From positions 1-64,000 of the forward strand of contig CAMOIX010000007.1 in the NCBI GenBank assembly GCA_946616365.1: a DNA stretch of 64,000 bases, in the 5' to 3' direction. Shown in pieces: positions 43,531 through 52,298 of this stretch. The notes beneath the pieces are model-generated. The model saw only the letters and a list, made by a program, of their open reading frames with translations. It was not told the DNA's origin and did not search any database. Numbering within the stretch: position 1 is the first letter of the stretch; each line of letters starts with the position of its first letter. A program made the position numbers and the translations under genes. The stretch comes from AC2028 sp002373595 (lineage in GTDB: Bacteria; Bacillota; Clostridia; Lachnospirales; Lachnospiraceae).

Positions 43531-45084
43531 TTATATCTCGCCTGCCTTCTCGGCTTTGTCGATCTCCCACTTTATCTTCTTAACCTTGCCCATTACGAGG
43601 GGTACCAGGAAGATGATGACTATCACAAATACTATGATACCGATATGACTCTCAACCCATTCCTTCCTGTACTGCTTATATGCCTTGGAATAGTTGTCGG
43701 CATCATACTTGATCTCAAAATACTCCATGGCTTCCTTATATCTCTCCTGGCGAAGGAGTGAACGGCCTATGCCTATATAAGCGAGGTCATAGTTGCCGTT
43801 AAGCTTCATAACCTCTTCCCAGGTAGCTCCGGCTGCATTGTAATCACCGTGGTCGAACTCATCTATAGCACGGAATACGAGCTGTCCGAACTCGGTCAGT
43901 GAATATGAAGTAAGAGTAGCGGTCTGCTGATCGAGTATGTAGAGATCTGTTCCCATATGCTCTATGCCGATCGCCCAATTGTAATATCCGTCCTCGCTTC
44001 CGTTTCCGCCGAAAGCGAACATGAGCCTGCCCTGATCGTCATATCCGAATGCTCTTCCGCGGTTCTTGTCGAGGCATACATATATATCATTATCAAATAC
44101 AGTAACATCGGAGAAAAGTGAAGGGCCCTGGTGTCCGCCTCCGTCTCCCCAATAGAGATCTCCGTAATTGTCATAATCTCCGTTTCTTACGAGGATATCG
44201 TTTCCGATGAGGTTAAGTTTTCTGACCGCACTTACCTTGCCGCTGTCGAGATCTTCTTCTTTTACATTACCGGTAACGGCGTAGATGAATCCCTCATAAT
44301 CCATGTAGAGATTGTCATACTCGGTAGGAACGAATGCTGCCATCCTGGCGAGCTGTTCCTGAGTCGCTATCTTCTTCCAGATGTAATCCCAGAGATTGTA
44401 GGAAGCAGGCATGGCTCCTACGAATCCCGAGAAAGACCCGTCAGCCTCATATTTGCAAAGTCCCTTATTGATACCTTTGGCAACGCAATATACACGCTCT
44501 GCGGTGTCGACGGTTATCTTGGAAGGCTGGAATACAAGTCCGGGATCAAGTGCAGAGTCATCGGGCTTTCCAAATTCCATGATATAATTCAGATTCTCAT
44601 CAAGCTTTAATATCCTGGCATTGTCGCGGTCTGCGATAAACCAGTTTCCCTCCTCGGAGATAGCCATGTCGGTAGGATTCTGGAAAGTATTGGCTCCGCT
44701 TCCACCCTTGAATGAATCGATTATCCTGCTTACTTTGAAATTCTTATCGTCATCCCTTTCGAGCTCGATGATACGGTTGTTGGCCGTATCCATGATGTAG
44801 AGATTATTGCCGTGTGTATACAGGCCGGTCGGATTCTTCATATCGACATCAAGCTTAAGATCCGATGAGGTATATGATCCGGTTACAGCGAATACATCGG
44901 GGGAATCCTGAACATCCTCCCAGTAATCATATCTGTATGTGTAGCCGTGCTCATGCATCGCAGCTTCGGAAGTGATCGTATTCGCTCCTATCACCGTCGA
45001 TGCAGCGATAAGTCCCGACATTACAAATACGGCACCCTTTATCGCTCTGGCTGTTTTTACGTTTTTAGTCATTTGATATCTCAT
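43531..45084 (-). CDS. membrane-anchored NHL beta-propeller/TPR protein
   Basis: A 517-residue exported protein. After a signal peptide (about 15-38), residues 70-400 contain several NHL-like repeats (for example NPTGLYTHGNNLYIMDTANN and NPTDMAISEEGNWFIADRDN) expected to form a beta-propeller. Residues about 415-485 look like TPR helices (LAYIGIGRSLLRQERYKEAM), and a C-terminal helix (about 488-508) anchors it. The start used is ATG at 45084, with GGAG 12 bases upstream; an ATG at 45102 lacks a ribosome site. It precedes Yip1 and DUF5696 genes. A surface scaffold or glycan-binding role is inferred. Confidence 0.82.
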   Translation of the reverse strand: MRYQMTKNVKTARAIKGAVFVMSGLIAASTVIGANTITSEAAMHEHGYTYRYDYWEDVQDSPDVFAVTGSYTSSDLKLDVDMKNPTGLYTHGNNLYIMDTANNRIIELERDDDKNFKVSRIIDSFKGGSGANTFQNPTDMAISEEGNWFIADRDNARILKLDENLNYIMEFGKPDDSALDPGLVFQPSKITVDTAERVYCVAKGINKGLCKYEADGSFSGFVGAMPASYNLWDYIWKKIATQEQLARMAAFVPTEYDNLYMDYEGFIYAVTGNVKEEDLDSGKVSAVRKLNLIGNDILVRNGDYDNYGDLYWGDGGGHQGPSLFSDVTVFDNDIYVCLDKNRGRAFGYDDQGRLMFAFGGNGSEDGYYNWAIGIEHMGTDLYILDQQTATLTSYSLTEFGQLVFRAIDEFDHGDYNAAGATWEEVMKLNGNYDLAYIGIGRSLLRQERYKEAMEYFEIKYDADNYSKAYKQYRKEWVESHIGIIVFVIVIIFLVPLVMGKVKKIKWEIDKAEKAGEI

Positions 45085-45132
45085 ATTAATACCGGTCTCC
45101 ATTTATCAGTAATATCGCCAACCGATCTGTCA

Positions 45133-46038
45133 TCAATCCTTAAGTCCGGAACTTGCCATCGTCTCGAGGATCTGGCTCTCTGCGAAGATGAATATCGCGA
45201 TGGGCACTACCATGACAACGACAAGTACGGCCGCGCCCTGTCCTGTTCTGGCGATACCGCCGGCCTGGATCTGCTGGAGCGCATATACGAGGGTCTTTCT
45301 TTCCTCGGAGTAGATATATGTAGCAGCCTTGTTGTTCCAAAGTCCCTGTACGGAGAAGATGATAAGAGTCATCCATGCAGGCTTAACATTAGGCATAACG
45401 ATCTTGGTAAATACTCTCCACTCGTTCGCACCATCGATCTTTGCAGCCTCGATGAGTGAAGTCGGAAGTCCTTCCATAAACTGCTTCATAAGGAAGAGTC
45501 CCATGGGAGATGCGAATGCGGGGATGATGATCGACCAGTATGTATCGATCCATCCGAGCTTGCTGAGGAGGATATAGTTGGGGATCTGAGTGACATATCC
45601 CGTGAACATCATCGCAACTGTTACGATCTTGAAGAATGCAGCATTGCCGGGGAATTCGTACTTGGCAAGAACGAATGCGCCCATGGAAGCGATAAGAAGG
45701 TGTCCCGCTGTTCCCGCAAATGTAATGAATGCGGTATTGAAAAGGTATCTCGTAAATGTAACCCAGGACTTACCCATGGTAACAAAGAGATCCGAGAAGT
45801 TGTCCAGCGTAGGATGCTGGGCAAATATCGTCGGCGGGAATTTGAACAGCTCATCCAGGGGCTTTAATGCCGCATTGACTGCATAGATGATGGGGAATGC
45901 CATAATATATGCAACCAAAGCCAGGAAGATATAGAGTGCTATATCTCCTGCCACCGAGCGGTTCGGTTTTCTTTTCTTGATCAGCGGCTTGCGATAGGGC
46001 TTTTCTTCCGCTTTATTTCTCTTCTTGCTCTTACTCAT
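45133..46038 (-). CDS. sugar ABC transporter permease, MalG type (CUT1), second system
   Basis: A 301-residue permease with six helices (first near 30-50) and the EAA loop IEAAKIDGANEWRVFTKIVMP near 195. The N-terminal 25 residues are strongly basic. ATG at 46038 has GGAG 7 bases upstream. It follows the MalF-type permease at 46107-47045 by 68 bases and is followed by the beta-propeller/TPR gene. It belongs with the large binding protein at 47058-50039. Confidence 0.92.
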   Translation of the reverse strand: MSKSKKRNKAEEKPYRKPLIKKRKPNRSVAGDIALYIFLALVAYIMAFPIIYAVNAALKPLDELFKFPPTIFAQHPTLDNFSDLFVTMGKSWVTFTRYLFNTAFITFAGTAGHLLIASMGAFVLAKYEFPGNAAFFKIVTVAMMFTGYVTQIPNYILLSKLGWIDTYWSIIIPAFASPMGLFLMKQFMEGLPTSLIEAAKIDGANEWRVFTKIVMPNVKPAWMTLIIFSVQGLWNNKAATYIYSEERKTLVYALQQIQAGGIARTGQGAAVLVVVMVVPIAIFIFAESQILETMASSGLKD

Positions 46039-46106
46039 TTTTGGTCTCCGGGTTAATTATTTGTAAGTCTTTGTTGACTATTCTTTATCTGACTGATAAC
46101 GGATCA

Positions 46107-47045
46107 TCAGGTTCCGACTCTGCGGAGCAGGCTCTGTATAGCCTTGTTGCACAGGATCATCATAAGGAAGAGGATGGTTGCGATAGCGCAGGCATATCCC
46201 ATCTCAAATCTCGAGAATCCATAGTCGAAAAGATGAGTTACTATCGTACGTGCCGCATAGTCTGTACTGGGATATCCGCAGAGAGCCATTGTGACATCGC
46301 AGACACCGAATGCCTGGGTGATGGACATGACCGCACCGAACATGAGCATGGGCTTCATGTTGGGAAGGGTGATGTACCAGAGCTCCTGCCAGCGGTTCTT
46401 GATACCGTCCATATATCCTGCCTCGAACTGAGCCTTATCTACACCCTGAAGTCCGGCTACGAAAGAAAGGAATCCGGTACCAAGGCTCATCCAGAGGATG
46501 ACTACCATACATATGGGAAGCATGTATCTGGGATCGATCAGCCAAAGCTTGGGAGTATCGATAAGTCCCATGTTCATAAGGATCGCATTTGCATATCCGT
46601 AAGCATCGCCGCGGAAGAATACCGAGAAGATGATATAGCAGTTACCTGCGATAGAAGGTGCGTAGAATACTACGACCGCTACGGAACGCACCCATCTGGG
46701 AAGCTCATTTATGAGCCATGCAAAAAGGAACGCCATGATGTATCCCAAAGGTCCCGTTATGACTGCGATCATAAAGGTGTTCTTGATACCGATGAGGAAT
46801 ATATCATCCTGAAGGATCAGGCTGATATAGTTGCTGAGTCCGATGAATCTCGGATGTTCAAAGATGTTGTAATAGGTGAAGCTGTAATAGATCGAAGCTA
46901 CCACCGGGTAGATAAAGAACATCGCAAACAGGATCGCATAGGGTGCAAGGAAAAGGTAGCACATCTTCCTTCCTTTAGCTTTCTTCCATGCAATCTGAGC
47001 TTCTTTCTTCCTCAGAGTGAGATACTTGTTAAAAAATTCCTTCAT
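46107..47045 (-). CDS. sugar ABC transporter permease, MalF type (CUT1), second system
   Basis: A 312-residue permease with six helices, first near 30-55 (YLFLAPYAILFAMFFIYP). The EAA loop is EAGYMDGIKNRWQELWYITLP near 220, with Gly in place of the second Ala. ATG at 47045 is preceded by AGGGG. It lies 12 bases after the binding protein gene. Together with 45133-46038 it forms the pore of the second CUT1 transporter; no ATPase gene is near. Confidence 0.92.
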   Translation of the reverse strand: MKEFFNKYLTLRKKEAQIAWKKAKGRKMCYLFLAPYAILFAMFFIYPVVASIYYSFTYYNIFEHPRFIGLSNYISLILQDDIFLIGIKNTFMIAVITGPLGYIMAFLFAWLINELPRWVRSVAVVVFYAPSIAGNCYIIFSVFFRGDAYGYANAILMNMGLIDTPKLWLIDPRYMLPICMVVILWMSLGTGFLSFVAGLQGVDKAQFEAGYMDGIKNRWQELWYITLPNMKPMLMFGAVMSITQAFGVCDVTMALCGYPSTDYAARTIVTHLFDYGFSRFEMGYACAIATILFLMMILCNKAIQSLLRRVGT

Positions 47046-47057
47046 CTTTTATCCCCT

Positions 47058-50039
47058 TTAATCGCCGTATACGGGCATTCCGAACTCTTTACGCTTCTTG
47101 GTGATCTCCTCGTCTATCTTGATCGAGTAATCTATGATGGTCTCTCGCGAGTCTTCCTTCTCATTGATAACCTTACGTACTGCGTTGGAGATGTGACGTC
47201 CGGTGAAGTATCCTCCGGGAACCTCTCTGATACCTACGGTCTGATCCCACTGTGCGTTGAGGACTTCGATATCATTCATGCTCCATGAGAGGTTGGAGAA
47301 TGCATCTCTGTTGGCGGTCGCATATCTTGCGGACGATCCGAGGAGTGCCTCTATCTCACGGCCGAACCACATCTGGGTATCGGGCTCCGCCCACCACTTC
47401 ATGAACTCCCAAGAAGCCTGCTTAAGCTCCTCATCATCCTCGGCGATCATGATACTTGCACTACCGGTGATGAAGTCGGAACGGTCGATGTAAGTATTAC
47501 CGTTCTCATCGGTCTTCTCCGTACCGGGGATAAGTGTGAAGTCCCAGAGTCCTCTGATCTCGGGTGCCGATACCATGAGAGTATTGTAGGTTGAGTAAGC
47601 TGCTATACCTATGGGCATCTCTCCCGAACGGAAACGGCTTACGAAGTCATAAACGGTAGGGATGCCATAATCGTTAAAGTACTTAACGTAATCGTCAAAT
47701 GCCTTGATGCCCGCCTCGGTGTCTACAGTGGTCTTGGTGCCTTCCTCGTTGTACATATCTCCTCCGTACTGATACAGGAGTGAGAAATAAAGCGAGAGGT
47801 CGGGGTTGTTGGACATCGTTGCGGTGGCGGTGGATGTAGCTCCGCTCGATCCTGCTGCCGTCGGGATACCTACGGAGAGGTTGTTACCCTGGATGGTAGG
47901 AAGCATCTCGATGAGTTCCTGCCAGGTATTGGGGATCTCGAGTTCCATCTCCTCAAGTACGTCCTTACGATAGAACATAACATTGAAGGTCTGTGTCTCG
48001 GGTACACCGTAGATATGTCCGTCAAGAGAGTACTGTTCGTACGAGCTTTTGGAGTAGTGGCTGAATACTTCCTCATAATCGGGGAACTGGGTGAGATCCT
48101 CGACAGCATGACGGAGTGCGAAGTTAACAGGCTGGTCCGCACCTACCGAGAGGATGACATTCGGTCCTCTTCCTGCCATGACCGCATTGAGGACTGCGGA
48201 AGGATCTACTATCTCGACATTGACCTTAACTCCGCTGTTGGGAGTGAAGTCATCGTCTACCATTGACTTGAGGATGGTACCCTGGTCACGACCGGTGAGA
48301 ACCCACACCTTGATAACCTTGTCGTTCTTCTCGTCATATACATCTCCAACGGAGTTGTAATCTACATAGAAGGAAGCGACGAAGGAATGAAGCTCGTGCC
48401 AGAGCTTGGTGAACACATTCGCCTTGTCATGAGGCGGTGTGATATTGTCTCCGTAAACGGTAAGATAATCGATATCCAGCTTGGTCTCGCTCATCTTAAG
48501 TGAAGCGGTACCGAGTGAAGTGATATTATCCTTGAAGGATACAAACTCTACAGTGATCTTCTGAGGCTTCTTAACGAATCTCTCAAGCTGCTGTGCAACG
48601 GTCTGAGCGGTTGCAATACTGTCAGCTTTCTGTCCGCTGTATGCGACCATCTCGTCTACTATCTTGAAGAGTCTCTTGGACTCAAGATCCATAGCTTCCA
48701 CAATCTCGGGGTAGGTCGAAGCGATCTTGTAATCACGGTAAGGATCCGGATTTGCTCCGGTATATACGAGGATCTTACGATAGATCTGGTTAAGTCTGAA
48801 TGTGGAATCCTCAAGTTCCTCGAGAATGGGGCCGACTCCTCCGAGAGTAGCCTCAAGACGGACGGTATGTTTGCCGGCCGTGAGATAGAATGAATAAGGG
48901 TTGCCCTCCTCATCGGACAGCACCTTGCAATCCCAGTCATTTTCGAACGGGAATGAGACCTCTTCCATTTCAGCAAAGGGAACTTCGCCGTCGATGAGGA
49001 GCTTTCTGTTGGATACGCTTCCTCTGGAGTAATTCTGGCGTCCCTTTACCATAATATGGTAGTAACCGTCGGTGGGGATATCCATATCCCACTCGATCCA
49101 TTGTCCGGTAGTTCTCCATGCCTCTCCTCCTACGTAGTTGAGGACAGTCTGCTCAACACTGTTGGGTGAGGTGGTCGGTGAAGAACGGTCAAACTTTGCA
49201 TAAAGGGAAGACTCCGAACGAAGAGTGGAAGTCTCTCCTTCGATAAACTGTTCATAATAAAGAGCCTCTTCGCTCTTAGGGTCAGCAGGAGCAGAAGCAA
49301 GATACTCCTCGTAGGTGGGCTCCTCTGCTCTGCCGCGAAGTACGAGTTTGGATATCTGCATGGGCTCATTCTCGGCAACGAGAGTAAGCTCGTTCACGCC
49401 CTGCTCGAACCAGAAGTCATAAGGCTCAGTGATATATCCCATATCATCCCTGAAGTATGCGCTCTGCCATGCAAAGTGCTCGGTCTGGGTGGGGCGGATC
49501 TGGTTACCCTGGTTGTCGGTCTTAACCGGGCCGCCGTCCTTCCAGATACGGGTGAAGATCGTATTCTGAGCATCCTCGAAAGGAAGCTCTCCGTTTATAT
49601 ATACTGCTCTCTCTGCGGGAACTCCGCGTGACTCGGGAAGCATATACTCGATGTAGAGTCTGTAGAATCCCGACTTGGGAACATTGACATTCCAAGTGAC
49701 TTTAGAACCGGTTGAGGTAAGAAGTGCCTTGGTGGGAACCTCTGCTGTTCCCTCAGCGATACCTGCGACATCGGTGACGACGGAAACATCTCCCTCAGCC
49801 TCATAATCAAAGATGGCAACTTCCACATCTCCCTGAGCATATGCTCCGTCCTTATGCTCTGCGAGATATCCCGTGTAGGTGCCTTCTCTGTCAAGACCTT
49901 CGACATCCTGTGTCAGATCAACTCCGGCGTATTTTTCTTCGAAGTTCTCGACCTTTCTCATTGAAAGCAATACGCATATCACAACGAAAGCCGCTATAAC
50001 AGCCAACGTAATAAGGACAGTCTTTAAAGTCTTTTTCAT
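47058..50039 (-). CDS. large membrane-anchored solute-binding protein with two carbohydrate-binding-like modules
   Basis: A 993-residue protein about twice the usual size of a family 1 binding protein. The N-terminus is an uncleaved helix (about 8-26) with no lipobox Cys. Two similar beta-sandwich regions follow (about 65-240 and 280-430): both contain the pattern INGE/IDGE-x-PF, a later W and D-x-x-GN, and end in a strand such as NELTLVAE or HTVRLEA. A helical linker (about 430-570) precedes the binding protein proper (about 590-993; FNVMFYRKDVLEEM, PNTWQELIEMLP, SRFRSGEMPIGIAAYST). ATG at 50039 is preceded by GGAGGG. It probably tethers glycans near the transporter before import. Confidence 0.88.
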   Translation of the reverse strand: MKKTLKTVLITLAVIAAFVVICVLLSMRKVENFEEKYAGVDLTQDVEGLDREGTYTGYLAEHKDGAYAQGDVEVAIFDYEAEGDVSVVTDVAGIAEGTAEVPTKALLTSTGSKVTWNVNVPKSGFYRLYIEYMLPESRGVPAERAVYINGELPFEDAQNTIFTRIWKDGGPVKTDNQGNQIRPTQTEHFAWQSAYFRDDMGYITEPYDFWFEQGVNELTLVAENEPMQISKLVLRGRAEEPTYEEYLASAPADPKSEEALYYEQFIEGETSTLRSESSLYAKFDRSSPTTSPNSVEQTVLNYVGGEAWRTTGQWIEWDMDIPTDGYYHIMVKGRQNYSRGSVSNRKLLIDGEVPFAEMEEVSFPFENDWDCKVLSDEEGNPYSFYLTAGKHTVRLEATLGGVGPILEELEDSTFRLNQIYRKILVYTGANPDPYRDYKIASTYPEIVEAMDLESKRLFKIVDEMVAYSGQKADSIATAQTVAQQLERFVKKPQKITVEFVSFKDNITSLGTASLKMSETKLDIDYLTVYGDNITPPHDKANVFTKLWHELHSFVASFYVDYNSVGDVYDEKNDKVIKVWVLTGRDQGTILKSMVDDDFTPNSGVKVNVEIVDPSAVLNAVMAGRGPNVILSVGADQPVNFALRHAVEDLTQFPDYEEVFSHYSKSSYEQYSLDGHIYGVPETQTFNVMFYRKDVLEEMELEIPNTWQELIEMLPTIQGNNLSVGIPTAAGSSGATSTATATMSNNPDLSLYFSLLYQYGGDMYNEEGTKTTVDTEAGIKAFDDYVKYFNDYGIPTVYDFVSRFRSGEMPIGIAAYSTYNTLMVSAPEIRGLWDFTLIPGTEKTDENGNTYIDRSDFITGSASIMIAEDDEELKQASWEFMKWWAEPDTQMWFGREIEALLGSSARYATANRDAFSNLSWSMNDIEVLNAQWDQTVGIREVPGGYFTGRHISNAVRKVINEKEDSRETIIDYSIKIDEEITKKRKEFGMPVYGD

Positions 50040-50101
50040 CGCACCCTCCGGTCTATTATTTACGAAAAAAGGTTTCCCGATCTTCGCAAAACAACATTGA
50101 A

Positions 50102-50130
50102 ATTATACAACAAAATACAAGCATGACCAA
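50102..50130 (-). promoter_or_regulatory. promoter of the second CUT1 transporter operon
   Basis: On the minus strand TTGGTC (50125-50130), a 17-base spacer, and a perfect TATAAT (50102-50107). TSS is expected near 50095, leaving a 55-base leader before the binding protein start. Confidence 0.5.
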
Positions 50131-50142
50131 GCCGTTTGGGGC

Positions 50143-50168
50143 ATTTTTGTTAATCTGATAACAAAAAT
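50143..50168. repeat. 10-bp perfect inverted repeat, possible operator
   Basis: ATTTTTGTTA (50143-50152) and TAACAAAAAT (50159-50168) with a 6-base centre. It lies 13 bases upstream of the -35 box of the transporter promoter, the usual place for an activator site. A weak terminator for the GGDEF gene is another reading. Confidence 0.5.
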
Positions 50169-50198
50169 AAGACTGGTTTTTGTGCAACTTGTTTATCA

Positions 50199-50219
50199 GT
50201 TTTGTACAAAACGCTTTGT
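50199..50219. repeat. 14-bp palindrome overlapping a LacI/cre-like site
   Basis: GTTTTGTACAAAAC (50199-50212) is a perfect palindrome. It overlaps ACAAAACGCTTTGT (50206-50219), which has the central CG and near-symmetry of LacI-family or catabolite-repression sites, with one mismatched pair. It is 70-90 bases upstream of the transporter promoter. Confidence 0.4.
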
Positions 50220-50252
50220 GTATTGTTAATTCTTGCTATTTTTGCTTGCACA

Positions 50253-52259
50253 TCACTCTCCGGTGCATGCAGGATTGTAAATAGCGTATGCGTTTCCGCC
50301 CTTCTTCTTGCAGTCATACATCACCGAATCAGCCTTCTGATACATATTGTTAAACGAGTCTTTATCACCTGTAAAGTACGCTCCAAGGCTGACGGATACG
50401 CTGTTTTCCGGCATTCCCTCGATATTCATCGCAGCGATGTTCCCAAGGAGTCTTTCTACTATCATCGATCCTGTCCCGGCATCCTGCGTTCCCACGGCAA
50501 ATACCGCAAACTCATCTCCTCCGAGTCTTATCAGTATATCCGATGTTCTGAAGCTCTTTTTCATGGTCCCGGCTATCTGTGCAAGGACCTGATCTCCTGT
50601 CTTATGTCCGTATGTATCGTTAACATCCTTGAATTTATTAACGTCAAAGATCATGAACATACCGGTCTTGCCGTCTTCGAGAGCCTTCTCTATCCTCTTC
50701 TCTCCGCTCCTTCTGTTACAGATATCCGTGAGCGAATCGGTCTCCGAGAGAGCTTTCAGATTCTCCTCAAGCCTCTTCCTGTCTGTGATATCGATGACAG
50801 AGTAGATAATGACATCCTCACCGTTCGACAGATGCACGGCCTTGGAATGTGTGAGCAGGTGCTTCTTCGGCGCCGAAGGGTCTTTCCTGTCCGTCTTGGT
50901 CGTCTCGAAGATGATCTCATTCTCGGACTTTACGGTCACTCCGATCTGCTCATCAATTCCTTCCATTTCATCCGGATCGAATTCCGCTCTTATCTCTTCG
51001 ATGGTTACGGTATTCTTCCTTGATCTGTCTATATCATAGAGATCCAGTGCCATATCATTGATCAGTTTGATCTTGGTATTGTCAGCCGTTGTAACGACCA
51101 TACCGGTAGACTGGAGTTCAAAGAGTTCTACGAAGAGCTCGTATTGATTCTCCAATACACCATGCAATTCCTTGATCGCACCGGAGATCGTACCGAATTC
51201 ATTATTTCTGTCACAGTATTTGTCGATCTCATGTCCTGTGGAGTAATCGTTTGCCTTGAGCCTTACTACCTCATCATTGATCGCGTCGAGAGGCTTCATA
51301 GTCATCTTTACTCCGTATGTACAAAGTCCGACCATTACCGCGGTCAGGATCAGACATATCACGATCAGGCTGACCCTGATGACCATAAGAGTCCCGAAGA
51401 CATCCTCTCCCGTATCCATCATTACGAATACCCAGTTTCTGTTTCTCATATAATGAAGGGAATAAACCATCCCGCCATCCGTATAGCTGTAGTATCCGTC
51501 CGGATCCATATTCCCGGCTACCAGGCTCACCGCATCCAGAAGCTTTTCATCCTCGCATACGGAACCGGCCTTGCCGGTATCTCCGCTAAGTATCGTCATT
51601 CCGCTTTCCGCATCGATCAGAGCAAAATCCGCACCCTTAAGATTCTTTTTGTTAAGGGAATCAAGCATGATCTCCAGATCTTCGGAATAAAATGCGCCTC
51701 CGGCAAATCCGGTAGCCTCACCCCTGTCATTGTAAACAGCCGCGTATACAGGGATGACATACACTCCGGTCACGGGAGCCTTTACTATTCCGGTACAGTA
51801 CGCGGTCCTCTCCTCTGTGGCCCGAAGCTGTAATTCCAAAGCAGATTCTTCGTCTCTGAAAGTCTGATCTATGGAGTCGGGATTGGTATGCGCTATGACA
51901 TATGTATCCCAGTTGGCCACGTAGAGTCCCTCTATATCGTGGTATCCTTCGGCATATCTGTCGGTAGCTTCCTGCGCTTTGGCATAGAGAGCGGGATCCT
52001 TATCGTGATCGAGGACATCTCTTATCTCGCTCATCCTGCTGTATCCGTTGACGAAATCACAGCACCAATAGATATAAGTATCGATAAGGTTGGCAGTATC
52101 CTGAGCGATCGCAGCCATGTCATTTACAGCCTTGGCTCTTAAGACCTTCTCGAGGTTATAACTGACGATCCCGTACAGGACTCCCATCACCAGGATATCC
52201 GTAAGACCGAGTATCACAGCCATCCTTACGCTTACTTTCATCTTGCTCTTGGCTTTCAA
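50253..52259 (-). CDS. membrane sensor diguanylate cyclase (Cache-PAS-GGDEF)
   Basis: A 668-residue signalling protein: helix near 15-35, an extracellular Cache-like sensor domain (about 40-285; GLYVANWDTYVIAHTNPDS), a second helix (about 285-310), a HAMP-like linker, a PAS-like region (about 375-485) and a GGDEF domain (about 495-655). The active motif RLGGDEFAVFAVG is intact, so c-di-GMP synthesis is expected. The start used is TTG at 52259 with GGAGG 8 bases upstream; an in-frame GTG at 52274 has no ribosome site. It sits between the GH5-GH10 gene and the transporter promoter, so it may sense a glycan breakdown product. Confidence 0.87.
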   Translation of the reverse strand: MKAKSKMKVSVRMAVILGLTDILVMGVLYGIVSYNLEKVLRAKAVNDMAAIAQDTANLIDTYIYWCCDFVNGYSRMSEIRDVLDHDKDPALYAKAQEATDRYAEGYHDIEGLYVANWDTYVIAHTNPDSIDQTFRDEESALELQLRATEERTAYCTGIVKAPVTGVYVIPVYAAVYNDRGEATGFAGGAFYSEDLEIMLDSLNKKNLKGADFALIDAESGMTILSGDTGKAGSVCEDEKLLDAVSLVAGNMDPDGYYSYTDGGMVYSLHYMRNRNWVFVMMDTGEDVFGTLMVIRVSLIVICLILTAVMVGLCTYGVKMTMKPLDAINDEVVRLKANDYSTGHEIDKYCDRNNEFGTISGAIKELHGVLENQYELFVELFELQSTGMVVTTADNTKIKLINDMALDLYDIDRSRKNTVTIEEIRAEFDPDEMEGIDEQIGVTVKSENEIIFETTKTDRKDPSAPKKHLLTHSKAVHLSNGEDVIIYSVIDITDRKRLEENLKALSETDSLTDICNRRSGEKRIEKALEDGKTGMFMIFDVNKFKDVNDTYGHKTGDQVLAQIAGTMKKSFRTSDILIRLGGDEFAVFAVGTQDAGTGSMIVERLLGNIAAMNIEGMPENSVSVSLGAYFTGDKDSFNNMYQKADSVMYDCKKKGGNAYAIYNPACTGE

Positions 52260-52298
52260 AGGATAGTCCTCCACGTTGTCGTCCGGTTTGCTTTACTG

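Noticed and set aside
46041..47288. Plus-strand open frame (415 codons) opposite the permease and binding protein genes
   Set aside because: Antisense to conserved transporter genes with no family signature and no ribosome site.
50040..50252. c-di-GMP riboswitch between the GGDEF gene and the transporter operon
   Set aside because: No GEMM-type conserved core was recognised; the region is AT-rich with palindromes instead.
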